From Pinguiococcus pyrenoidosus (lineage: Eukaryota; Sar; Pinguiophyceae; Pinguiochrysidales; Pinguiochrysidaceae): DNA of 39,701 bases. Below, in pieces: positions 27,653 through 37,940 of this stretch; the stretch's first letter is position 1, and each line of letters opens with the position of its first letter. The position numbers were made by a program, and so were the translations under genes. Where the stretch lies: positions 9,540-49,240 of the forward strand of contig JAAMXY010000299.1 of NCBI GenBank assembly GCA_019677205.1, written 5' to 3'. The notes under the pieces were generated by a model that was not told the origin of the DNA, searched no databases, and was given only the letters and a program-made list of their open reading frames with translations.

Positions 27653-30600
27653 ATGGCAGGGCCTGGCCCCAGGCTTCTCCTGGTAGACCAGCCCGATGCA
27701 GTGGCGGCGTTTCTGATGAACGTGCTGCCCTTCCAGCCCGCCACGCTCCCTCCCGGGGCCAGACCTGCCCGCCAGACCTGGCTTTTGCTGGAGGACCAGC
27801 GTGGCGAGGACCAGGGAGGCGCCCAGGTGCTGCTGCTGCAGCGGGGCTCGGAGCAGGCAGCCTTCTACGGGCTGGACCCGGGCCTCCATGGCCCCAACGT
27901 GCTGCTCTACTCCACTGCCGACACGGAATTCCTGCGTACGAAGGCCATTGCCGCAGCATGGCCCACCAGGTAGGCCTCCCCGAGCTGCTGGTGCCGGCCG
28001 CCTCACTCACGGGAGGGTCTGTAGAGAGCTGGCGGGGGGCTCCTTCGTGATCTACGGCCCGGAAGGCATGGCGGTGCATGTGGGCTGGGATCGGATGTAC
28101 TGCAGCCACGACGACAACGACGACAAAGACGAGGAAGAGGAGCAGAAACCCGCGCCGACGGACGACGTGAAGCCGTGGAAGAGGACCTGCGTCGCGGAGG
28201 AGTTTGCCGACACCACGGCGCCCAGCTTCCCCACGCTGCGAGCCTTCTTGGCGGAAGGGTCGCTGGACCCCGCTCGCCGAGGCGTGCCCATCAACTCCAG
28301 GAGGAGCATCGCGTTTGAGACGGACACCTTTGAGGGCCACTTTTTGGTCCTGATCCGGCAGGCGGACACCGACCCCGCGTACGATCACCTTTTTGCTGGC
28401 CGCAACCGTATGATGCACATACAGGTAATGCGAAAAGCTCGAGAGAAGCTCGAGGAGCAGTCGGTCACCAGGGACGTTGCTCACCACTGGGACCTCGCAG
28501 GTGCAGGGCAGGTTCAAGAGAGAACCCACAGGGATCGTCTACGTGGGAGGAGAGATTACGGAGGCGATGCGACTTGGGCTGGTCGCGAAAGGCTTCGCGA
28601 GGACCGTCTTGGGATTCATCTCGCGCTTGGTGAACGAGATGCACTGGTCTTTCGGGACGGATGACCGGGAGGAGCTGCCGCACATCGTCGCCCCTCTCTG
28701 GCTGGCTGCCGACCGCATGGTGGTGACGCCGGAGGGCGAGGAGCCGCCACCGCTCGGACAAGAGATCCCAGAATCGGATGAAGACCGAGCGAAGCGGCGG
28801 TCCGCGCAAGGTGACTTCGGGGACTTCACTGTGGGACCGACCTACACCTTCGTCATTCAGACGTCCAACGTGGACTTCACCAAGTGGTCCACCTGCAAGA
28901 TTTCCGTCGCGCCAGACATGAGCTTGCAGACCTTCTGGGACCGAAGCGATCTGCGAATGGTCGTGTACGAAGTGCACAGCGACAAGCCTCTGTCCAGGCA
29001 CAGCAGCGACGTCAAGCTCTACCACGTGGCGTTGCAGCTGTCCAACGCGAAGAATCGCAGCTCCAGCTTCTACGACGAAGACTTGCTGGAGACGGCCAGC
29101 CTCTCCTCGCTGAAGCGACGGGACAGCATGGAAGATGCGTCGGACCTCGAGGACGATCCCGACCCTGCGGAGCCAGACGACCATGACTTCTACGACGCGC
29201 AGGACGATCAAGTGCAGACCGACGACGAGAACAACCCTTCAGGTGAGTGTCCTTGGCCTCCCCCATGCTCTCCTAGAGAAGCGGAATCCTCAGGTCTGAA
29301 CCTTTTGCGTGCCACAGCAGTTTCTGTCGCCACCGTGGAGGCCGAGTCGAAATCCTGGTACAGTGATCTGGCTGGCCTCCTGGAGCTGGGGCAGTTCATC
29401 TCTCCGCGGGCCGACTCCAAGGCGAAGAAGGCCGAGGCGAGCTCCGCCAACCTGAATGCGGCCATCGCGAGTAGTAAGAATCGGCCGGATGCGGCCCCGA
29501 CGGCCAAGCTGGACGTGCCCGAGTTTCTCCACTCCGACGAAGAGCGCCGCAGGTTCAACCAAACTGCCAGCGGACGGGCCCGGTCGTCCCTTGACAGCGC
29601 CGCGAGGGCTAGCAGGGACTCGACTTCTGCTGCGCCGGCATCGCCGGCGACGCCATCCAGCCTGCGCAAGCGGCTTCTGCGGACGCCGAGTGTGGACGGC
29701 AGGGAGAGCAGCCTTTCAGGCCGTCGTTCTCAAGTGGACGTGGAGCAGCTCAAGAGCTGGCTGGCGGACGAGGACTGCAGCATCCTTGATCTGTGTCCCG
29801 CCTGGGTGGACACGGTGGACCCCTCCACTCGACGCAGACGAAAGCGGAAGTACCTCGTGAGCGTCGGGGACCTCAGCGTGCTGAGAACGGCAACCGACTT
29901 CACCAAGCATCTGCCGAGGATCAGCGTCCCCCCGAGCTCCGCGTCCCACCCCAGGCTCAGCAGCCATGAGAGGCAGCGGCGGCAGTACTGCCACAGCCTG
30001 GCTTCGCTGGTGAACAAAGGTGGATTCGAGGTCCTCGCCGCGTTCCTGGGACTCCAAACCGAGGCCGATCGATACTTCCTCCGGGGAAGGAGCAAGGCTC
30101 CCACGGCCACGCGCTCCGGACGCAAGAACAAGAAACTGCTGATGGAGGGGCCCATTTGCCGGGCCGTCTCCAGCAGGCATTGGGAGGAAGGCTGGGGCGT
30201 CCTGACCCCCGACTACTTCTACGTTCACCATCCGGACTCGAAGCACGCAAAGTTTACCATCCGCGGGCAGGACGTCCTGCGGGTCGGGACCTTGCCGGAG
30301 CATAGGATTCCGATCGGAGGGCGCGCCTTCTTCGAGATCGAGACGATCGCCCGTGCCTACGTGTTCATGGTCGCGGAGGAAAGCGACGCGCGGCGGTGGG
30401 TTTGGTGCCTGTCGAAGGGCTTCCACTTGAACGACTCGTCGAGGGAGTTGGACGACGAAGAGCCCGTGGACGATGGGGAGAACTCTGAGGATACCGAGAC
30501 CAAGTCCTTCGAGGCGGCGACGCGGCCACTGGTCGTCGAGAGCATCGAGCCCTCTCAAGGGTTTGTGATCCGATCTTCCGAGTGGAAGCTCGGCGAGCGG

Positions 30601-31769
30601 CGCGTGCTCAACGGACGACGCCTGGAGTTCTTCGCCAGGACAGATCAGCACCCTTGTGACCTCGTTGCCGGGCTCCTGGAGATCCTCTTCCAGCTCATGG
30701 ACGACAATGAAGAGACTGTCGACAGCCGCCAGGCCAACGGAAGCAGCTCGCCGATGATCAGCATGGACACGCAGCTGCTGACCGAGTTCCTGGACGGTGT
30801 CTCCTGCCTGGCAAAGCTGGATCTCCAGGTCCTCAGCCATCTCGAGAAGGTGTGCTTCTTCGTGAACACCTATCACCTGCTGCTGATGCACGCCTACCTC
30901 GTGCTTGGCCCGCCAAGGCAGGCGGCGAAGTGGTGAGTTTTCGAGTTCTCCTCTTCGTTCGTTTTCAGTTGCCCCGGCCTGTCGTGCGTGTGTGTGTGTG
31001 TGTGTTTTTGTGTTTTTGCGCGCCCGTGGATCTGCCGCACTGAAACATCTCTGGGCCTCTGCAGGGCGCGATACTTCAACGCGATCGCATACGAGTGCGG
31101 AGACGACATCTTCTCTCTTGCGGAGCTTGAGCACAACATCATTCGAGCCCCCATGGCGGCGCCTTCGCAGTTCCTTTCGAAGCTCGTGTTGCCCACCAGC
31201 GTCTACAAGTATGCCCTCACCGAGCCGGAGATGCGAATCAACTTCGTTCTCAACTGTGGCAGCTACAGCATGCCCCCGTGTGTCTGCATCCTGCAACGGG
31301 AATCCACCTCAGACCAGCTGAGCTTCATGTGCCGCTATTTCCTGCAAGAAACAGTGGTAGGTCGGAGCGAGGGAAAATGCGAAGCTGACGGGGCTGGGAA
31401 TCCTTCGGATGACGATGGCATGCCTTTCGATGCTGCAGGAGGTCGACCTGAAGAAGTACTGTGTGACGCTGCCGCGCATCTGCCAATGGTACCATTCCGA
31501 CTTTGGAACGGGAACGACGGAAGACTGCCTCAGGTATGGCGCCTTCCCCCGCTTGCGCTTCCGTCCAGAATCGTACTTAGCAGTCTTGCCGCTCCCGCAG
31601 ACTGGTGGCGACCTTTCTGATCAACCACAAGAAGGACACGCTTGAGAGAATGTTGCGGCAGCTGCCAGACAAGCTCATCTCCGTGAAGTTTCATCCGTTC
31701 AGATGGGGTTGCCGGCGCCTTCAGCTGCTACGAACCGACAAGATTGAAGCGCTTACGACGCAGTCCTAA
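27653..31769 (+). CDS. Multidomain protein DUF1769 - PH - DUF547
   Basis: Seven exons: 27653-27969, 28025-28424, 28501-29242, 29318-30932, 31065-31356, 31439-31533 and 31601-31769. They give 1,209 residues, with phases matching at all six GT-AG introns. Residues 195-435 resemble DUF1769: FEGHFLVLIRQ, the invariant-looking QGRFKRE, IVYVGGEI, HIVAPLWLAADR and YTFVIQTSNVDFTKW. About 755-860 reads as a PH domain (KLLMEGPICRAV, WGVLTPDYFYVHH, RRWVWCLSKGF). About 970-1190 is DUF547: CFFVNTYHLLLMHAYL, IFSLAELEHNIIR, RINFVLNCGSYSMPPC and ICQWYHSDFG. The first 190 residues match nothing I know. PH suggests phosphoinositide or protein binding at a membrane; the DUFs have no settled activity. The N-terminus is uncertain. 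The fourth exon is preceded by a 75-nt intron that stays open if retained. Confidence 0.83.
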
Positions 31770-32501
31770 GAGGCCCATCCGGCCTCTGTAGAGCTGTGTG
31801 CAGCATGGGGGCTTGAGTGTAGGGTAGAACGCGCAAGGAAGACGATGACGGCGCCGACGAAAGACGAAAGGACGAAACACGAAACACGAAACACGAAACA
31901 CGAAACACGACGAGCCACCGCCCGTCGAAGTGTTCCAAAACACGGGAGAGATCAGCGTAGCGAACCTGGATATCAATAAAACCTGCATCATTACAGAACA
32001 TAACACTTAGCGCCAGCAGTCCAGCGTGCGGGGGCACTGTGCTGGACTGCTCGCGGCCAGGCGTCGCCACCGACAGTCACTTGTGACGTCCACTTCGGGC
32101 TGACCACGACATTTGAACATGAACATGGACCCACGAAGGCACTCGCGCATGCGGTGCTTCGCAGGAACGTGAAACTCAAACACTATGAATCTGACCACCG
32201 CCGCGATCAGACTCCATGTTGCTAAACCTACGTCATCTCCGTTTTACTTCGGATACTATCTGGCGCCCCCGAGCGGGACTTTTCGTCAACCAGGGCACGC
32301 AGTTCGGTGAACCTCGACGGCCACCGAACGCGGCCATTCCCCCACTCCCTCCTTCCTCACCACGCGAGGAGGATCTGCATCCTCACAACAGGGAAAGGGA
32401 TCATCTGCACATCCATTCCATTCCGGCCAGCCAGGGCGGCAGCTTCTGTAGGTCGGCTGCACGCATCCCCGGTACAAAGGGCCTTCGGCGACGTCAAACA
32501 T
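31770..32501. other. Tail-to-tail intergenic region with a 7-mer tandem repeat
   Basis: This 732-bp region lies between convergent stops of the DUF547 and MYB genes. Five perfect copies of GAAACAC lie at 31875-31909. No other feature is supported. Confidence 0.6.
31875..31909. repeat. (GAAACAC)5 tandem repeat
   Basis: Five perfect head-to-tail copies of a 7-nt unit, flanked by related GACGAAA sequence. A likely replication-slippage microsatellite. Confidence 0.95.
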
Positions 32502-34207
32502 CTATGCTTCGCTCAAGGTCAAAGACTCGCAGTCTGCTCTGCCTTCAGTGTCGGTCTTCGACTCGACGCTGTCGGAACTTGTATCTATCGAATTGCTTGC
32601 GACCAGCTTGCTTCGGGCCGAAGAGTCGCTGGGCAACGCACGCTTCTCGGCAGGCATGCAAGCCTGCGCTAGTATTTCCATCGGAGACTCGGTGTCATCC
32701 GGGTAATCGTTGGCATCAAACATGGCGCCCCTGGGAGAGCAGGGAGAGTCGCCTCCGTCATCTAGGTCTTCCTTGACGGTCTCTAGGCTGCTCTGGCGCC
32801 TCTCTAGTCTTGCGCACGCCTCCACAAAGTCGAAGGACGAACTGCCGGCGCTGTGGCCCGCCGGCACGCGCCCACTGGTCGGGGCCGAGCGGCTGATGTC
32901 CAGCTTGGCAATGAAGGCAGGAGGCGTCGGGGAGGCAGCGATCAGCTTCGCGGCCGCCTCGCCGGCGTTCTCCAGATCGGGCGCCTCCGGCAAGGCGCTG
33001 GTCTGCAGCGCCTTCAGGCAGCTGGCGGCATCGGACACATCGGTCGAGGGTGGGTGCGTCAGCGCCTGCATCAGCTTCTCGGTGCTCAGGCGCGTCGAGC
33101 CCAGGACCATGCCCATCATCGCGCTGTCGTCGAGCAGGTCGGAGACCGACACGTTTCCGTTGTTGTTGGAGCCCAGCGGCGACGGCACGGGCACCTGCAT
33201 CTTCGCGAAGATGTCCAAGGCCCGGGGGCGCTTGCGACGATACTTCAGGCCTTTGGCCTCCTCGTCATCTCCGTCGACGGCGTCCAGGGACCTCTTCTGA
33301 CCGCGGCCGTCCTGGCCTTCAGCTTCGTCGGCGTTGCCGAAGAGGTAGCGCATGAGGCGCCGCTTGGCGCTGTTCCAGTGGTTCTTGATCGAGTTGTCCG
33401 TGCGGCCGGGCAGCATGGCGGCGATGTCGGACCACTTGTTGCCATGCTTCGCATGGGCGGCAATCAGCACGTTCTCCTCGTCGACGGACCACGGCCCGCG
33501 CTTGAGCGACGGGTCGAGCTGGTTGTGCCAGCGCTCGCGGCACTGCTTGCCGGTGCGGCCGGGCAGCTCGGCGGCGATGACGTTCCACTGCTTCAGGCCG
33601 TGCTGCGTGATGAGGCGGAGCATGTGCTCGTCCTCCTCCTTCGTCCACTTCATTCGCTTCGCATTGCGCTTCCGGGTGCCGCCCTCTGGGTAGGGGCTCG
33701 TGGCCTGAGACGACGCGGCCGAGTCCATGGAGAAGGTGCTGGACAACCGGGCGGAGAAGGCCGTGGAGATCTGCGGCAGGCTCCAGTTGCCGGCGTCCTT
33801 GGACCTGCCCCGGGGCCTTTGGCTCCGGCCCCGGCTTCTCGTCCTGCTCTCCATCATTCCGGCCTGCGAGGTGGAGTGGGATGAGTGGCTGCGCTCGTTT
33901 CTCCTCGAGAGAAACGCCGAGAAACGCAGGCCGTCGGATCGTTTCCTCTGCGCCGAGGCTCTGATCCGCTGCCCGAGTGGCGCCGGTTTCTCCACCAAGG
34001 GCGTACCTGGCTACTCAGGCCCAGGGCCACCTCCTCTTGGCCGCCCAGCATCCGCTGCAGGGCCGGCGAGCGACTGAATCGTGTGTCCTGTGGTCCGAGA
34101 AGGCCGTCAGCGTCAGTCCCTCGAACATTTCTGCCAGCGACCCGCCGAGCGGCTCCGTCGCTCCTCTGTCTCTTCACTCCTCTTCGGGACCCTTGCAGGC
34201 GCGTCAT
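32502..34207 (-). CDS. R2R3-type MYB transcription factor
   Basis: Two exons, 34207-34007 and 33863-32502, with a 143-nt intron (GTACGC...CTCGCAG, phase 0), give up to 520 residues. Two MYB repeats lie in the second exon. Counting from ATG 33857, the Trp residues are W71, W91, W110 and W123, W142, W161, with KQCRERWHNQLDPSLKRGPW across the join and NSIKNHW in the second recognition helix. That arrangement binds DNA of the MYB type in the nucleus. The rest is Ser/Asp-rich and lacks a known domain. The start is uncertain: ATG 34207, 34051 and 33857 are all in frame after splicing. CDC5L is excluded, since its repeats and length differ. Targets are unknown; cell-cycle or stress MYBs are equally possible. 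Confidence 0.85.
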
Positions 34208-35743
34208 GCTTGAACATCGGGCGGTTCGCGGTTGCCGCTCACCCCTTCAACGTGGCCCCCACCACCCACATACGCTCTGTCGGGGGGCCCTTCTCCTCGG
34301 GAGTGGCGGACCCTCCCCTCTGGCCTCTCAGCTCTCTCTTGCACGCGGACTGCAGCCGCGACCTTCTGGCGGCGTCTCGGGGGCCCCGAGGCCGCACAGG
34401 TCCGGTGCAACATGAAGTTCTCGGACTACAGGTCCGCCGAACGCCGGGGCTGCTCACCTCCACTGCTACCATTGCGGCGGCCATGGCCTGGCCTCCGTGC
34501 GCAGACTGTCTCGTGATCCTCGAGCGGCGGCTCTGCGTCTTTGCGGCGGTCGACAGCGTCGACGGGGGGCGCTGGGCCGCTGGCCTGGCACCGTTCTTGC
34601 TGGTTCGCTGCGGCTCTGGCGAGCGTTTCCGGAGCAGCCCGAGAGCGGTCAGGTCGCCTCGGGTGCCGCTCGCTTCAAATTTGGGAGTCTCTCTGGCAAC
34701 TGCGAAGGGGATGGCGCCGGGAGAAGCCTCGCCTGGTACCTGTGGCGCGAGAGGGGGGAGGCGGAAATGTGCGATGGAGGGTTTCCTCTTTCGCAGAACG
34801 GGAAACATCCTCCTGGCGGGCCCTTGTGGCGGTCTGCTACAGGGCGTGCAAGGGAAACGAAGGGGGATGCTGATTGGATGCCGGCTCAATGATTCCTACG
34901 GCCATTGGGCACCAGTTGAATGGGCTGAAGCAGATTCGCCAGCCACCTGGCGGCCGCCAATGGGCGGGGGCGCTTGAGGTCCATCGCGCCAATCACGGGG
35001 CAGAACCAGCTTTGCGACTGATTCAGACGCACCGATTCCCAGTGTCCTGTGCCACAGCGGGCCTAGGTGCTGATGACGATTGGACAACTGCGGCCTTGAA
35101 GCCCAGCAATTGAGTTACTCGACCACTCTTCTCAACAGATCATCATCCCTACCATTGATTGGCAGGGGCAAAGTCGGACTCTTCAAATTTTAACATTTGT
35201 AATAGTAAAGTAATATTATCATGTTCTTGTACAATAAAAGTTACATTGCCGTTTCACAAGGGTGAAATCTAGATGACGGTCATACGACTCGGTGGAAGCT
35301 TGATTTGCTGAAGGATGGACCTGACTGCGTGGTCTATCATTCAAACGTCGAAAGCGTGAAAGGCGCGTCAGCAGGGTGCGCTAATCCAAGCCCACTTAAC
35401 GCCGCGCGGGGCCATTTCAAATTCTGTTTCCCCCAGAATGCATGCTTTTAAAATCGGGCAGGTCACGGAGACCAATCGGCGGCTTCCGAGACCATTTGAA
35501 GGCGACACCTGGCCGCCAACCCCGCCTCTCGACGTGCGTCATACTTGCTTGCTCCATGGCGTTTGCTGTTGTAGCTATCGAGAACCAGCTTGTGGCCATG
35601 TTCTGGAAGTTGCGAAACTGCGATGGCCGTGAAGGGCCAGGTTGACGTGGGCTGCCTGTTTGAAGCAGGCCAAGTGCTACTAGCCGGCTGCCTGAGCGAT
35701 TGTAGCTAAGCAAGCTAAGCAAGTCAAGTCAAGCAAAGCGCGG

Positions 35744-35778
35744 GCATCGCATCGCATCGCATCGCATCGCATCGCATC
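35744..35778. repeat. (GCATC)7 tandem repeat
   Basis: Seven perfect copies of a pentamer, followed by a partial GCA. It is preceded by short degenerate repeats built on AGCTAAGCA and AAGTC (about 35702-35735). Confidence 0.95.
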
Positions 35779-36060
35779 GCAGTCGTCTCTCGCTCGGCCG
35801 CTCCTGCCTTTGCAGCCAAGTTCTTGCAAGTAGCCAGCTTGCATCAGCTTGCTGCCCTACCTTCTTGGGCTGCCTCTGCCCTTCTGATGGATAGTGTGTG
35901 ATCGATCCTATGATCGATGTTCTGTACGGGACGCAGCAAAAACCCCAAAAAAAAACAAAGCACAACACTGCCTGCCCACTGGAATAAGACGGAGAAAAGC
36001 AGACTTTGCTTTCGAACTTCAAGAAAAGCTGATATTTAAGATTTTTCTCTGAATCGGCTA

Positions 36061-36170
36061 AGTAAAACAACTCAAATTTTATATTAACAATTTGAAAGAA
36101 ACTGGCAATATAGAACTTAAAATAGATTATTTGGAATTATAAAACTATTTAAATACATATTTAAAACAAT
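36061..36170. other. AT-rich island upstream of the RBM26/27-like gene
   Basis: Only 19 of these 110 bases are G or C (17%), in a window where coding regions are around 60% or more. It ends 53 bp before the ATG at 36224. It might be a nucleosome-depleted promoter element, an organelle-DNA insertion or a transposon remnant; the sequence alone does not decide. Confidence 0.7.
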
Positions 36171-36223
36171 CCATCCATCCTATCTCTCGTGGGACCTGCT
36201 TTTTTTCGCGCGCTTCTTTCGCT

Positions 36224-37924
36224 ATGGCAGAGCGCGTGCCGAAGGCGTCCGAGGGCGCCTTCCGCTCCTGGGTGCAGAGCCGCTTGGGGGACTTCTTCGA
36301 GCACGGCACAGAAGAGTTGTCAGACTATGGTATGGCCTCCGATGCCCGCAATCCTGCCGCTTCCCGCCTCTAATTCTGCCATTGTATGGCAGTTCTGGTG
36401 CTGCTGCGCAAGGAGCTCGATGGCGAAGAGCTCCAGAAGTTCCTCCAGAAGAGCCTGGCCGAGATGCTGGAGGACCACACGGAGCCCTTCGTCGTGGCGC
36501 TGCTGGAGGCCTTGAGAACTCGGGCTTTTGAGCGGACCGGCGGGCGCAAGCGACGCAGGGTGGAGGCCGCGCAGGCCTCGGACTCGGATTCCGACGCCGA
36601 GGAGGTGGACCCCAGACGGCGGAGGAGAGAGGAAGAGCAGAAGGCCGAAGAGACCGAGCAACAGCGGAGACACGAGCAGGAAAAGCCCCAAAAACACCCG
36701 GGAATGGCCCCCAGAGCAGCCCTTTCCGCTCCGAGAGGGGTCCCTCCAGGCCCCAGAGGCCCCTTTGCCAGGCCGAGACCAAGTGGGAACGCCTCGCTGG
36801 CCATGGGACCCCGAGGTGGCTTCCGGGGCATGAATGGGGCCATGCCGCCGCCGCAGCACATGGGCCCGTTCGGGCCTGGCCGGCCGGAGGGACCGCCTCC
36901 TGTCGGGATGATGCCTCCGGAGATGGGTCCACGAGGCCGGCCGCCTCCCAGAGGAATGCCCATGCCGAGGCCCGCTCCGAGAGGGATGCCGTTTCCGAAC
37001 ATGCCTCCTCGCTGGGGCCCGGGAGGCGCCTGGGGCGACTTCGGCCATGGCAATCCCATGCCCAGGCCGTTTGCGCCGCGAGGCCCGCCCGGGGGACCAC
37101 CCGGAGGCCCGCCCGGGGGACCACCCGGAGGACTTGCTAGGGGACCGCCCGGGGGGCTTGCTAGGGGACCGCCCGGGGGACTTGCTAGGGGACCGCCTGG
37201 GGGACTTGCTAGGGGACCACCTGGAGCGCCGCGCGGGGCGCTGCCATACCGCTTCGACGGTCCGTACCCACCGCGACCCAGAGGCTGGGGACCCGCGCCG
37301 CAGGGTCCTCCGCCGCCTTCTGCGGAAGCCGGCGAGCGGCCCGTGCCGACGCAGGAGGGACCGGAGGAGGCAGCAGGGGCTGGAGACGCTGCTGGCAACG
37401 GGGGAGGCGCTCGAGGCGAAGGGCGAATCTTCAATGCGACCTTTGGGAACATGACGGCCTCCAAGGATCCGTTCGCCCCGAAGCTCCGGCTCACGGCGAA
37501 TGCCAAACCCTCGGGCGACGACGGCGGCGGCGAGGGCGGCGGCGGCGGCGGCGACGCCGAGGATGGCGATGGCGGCGCCAAAGGAGGCAGTGACGATCCG
37601 AACGAGATCATGTCCAAGAGGAAACTAGAGTGGGAGCAGAGCCGAGAAAAGCGCATGGCCTTGCGGTAAGTGAAGCTGAAGATGCCAAAACGCCCGTCTG
37701 TCGAGCCGGGCGGCCCTCGTGACCAAAGAGCTTCCACCCGCAGAGACGAGCAGCTTCATCTGCTGAAAGAGCAGGAGAAGGCGATTCAGGACGCGAGCGA
37801 GAAGCTTGAAAAGCTCATCGAAGAGAAAGGGATGGACAAGCGGAAGATGCAGACCTTGGCGACTGTAAAGAGTCGCCTCGTCTCGGTGCAGAAGCAGATC
37901 GAGGATCTCGAGAAAAAGGCATAA
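36224..37924 (+). CDS. RBM26/27-like protein with N-terminal PWI-like fold, lacking zinc finger and RRM
   Basis: Three exons, 36224-36329, 36393-37665 and 37744-37924, with introns of 63 and 78 nt, give 519 residues. The N-terminal 70 residues (SWVQSRLGDFFE, then YVLVLLRKELDGEELQKFL and FVVALLEALRTRAF) match the PWI-like helical domain of RBM26/27. Their animal members belong to the nuclear poly(A)-tail exosome-targeting complex. The C-terminus, KRKLEWEQSREKRMALRRDE and the coiled coil to the end, matches the coiled coil after their RRM. The middle is Arg/Glu-rich, then Pro/Gly/Met-rich with RG boxes and a GGLARGPP repeat. There is no cysteine anywhere, so no CCCH finger, and I see no RRM RNP motifs. 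Either this is a reduced orthologue or another PWI-type splicing factor. Confidence 0.7.
37130..37225 (+). repeat. Four 24-bp tandem repeats encoding GGLARGPP-type units
   Basis: Units at 37130-37153, 37154-37177, 37178-37201 and 37202-37225 differ at only a few bases, nearly all third positions. They follow a run of GGPP units in the RBM26/27-like protein. The near-identity suggests recent expansion. Confidence 0.93.
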
Positions 37925-37940
37925 GGCCGCAAACCAACTG

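Larger units (their letters stand above)
34208..36223. other. 2-kb region without a confident gene
   Basis: Long open frames exist on both strands (about 34081-34977 plus, 34239-34889 minus), as expected in GC-rich DNA, but neither shows a domain. On the minus strand a start-like ATG near 34485 followed by GTGAGC, and a cctgtag acceptor near 34427, could be a leader exon of the MYB gene. The stretch 34870-35480 holds several CCAAT/ATTGG pentamers. Then come AT-rich segments (35181-35250 and 36061-36170), AGCTAAGCA-like repeats and a GCATC repeat. Confidence 0.45.

Noticed and set aside
34081-34977. 298-codon plus-strand frame and a 216-codon minus-strand frame over the same DNA
   Set aside because: Both strands are equally open and neither shows domain-like composition, so chance in GC-rich sequence is the better explanation.
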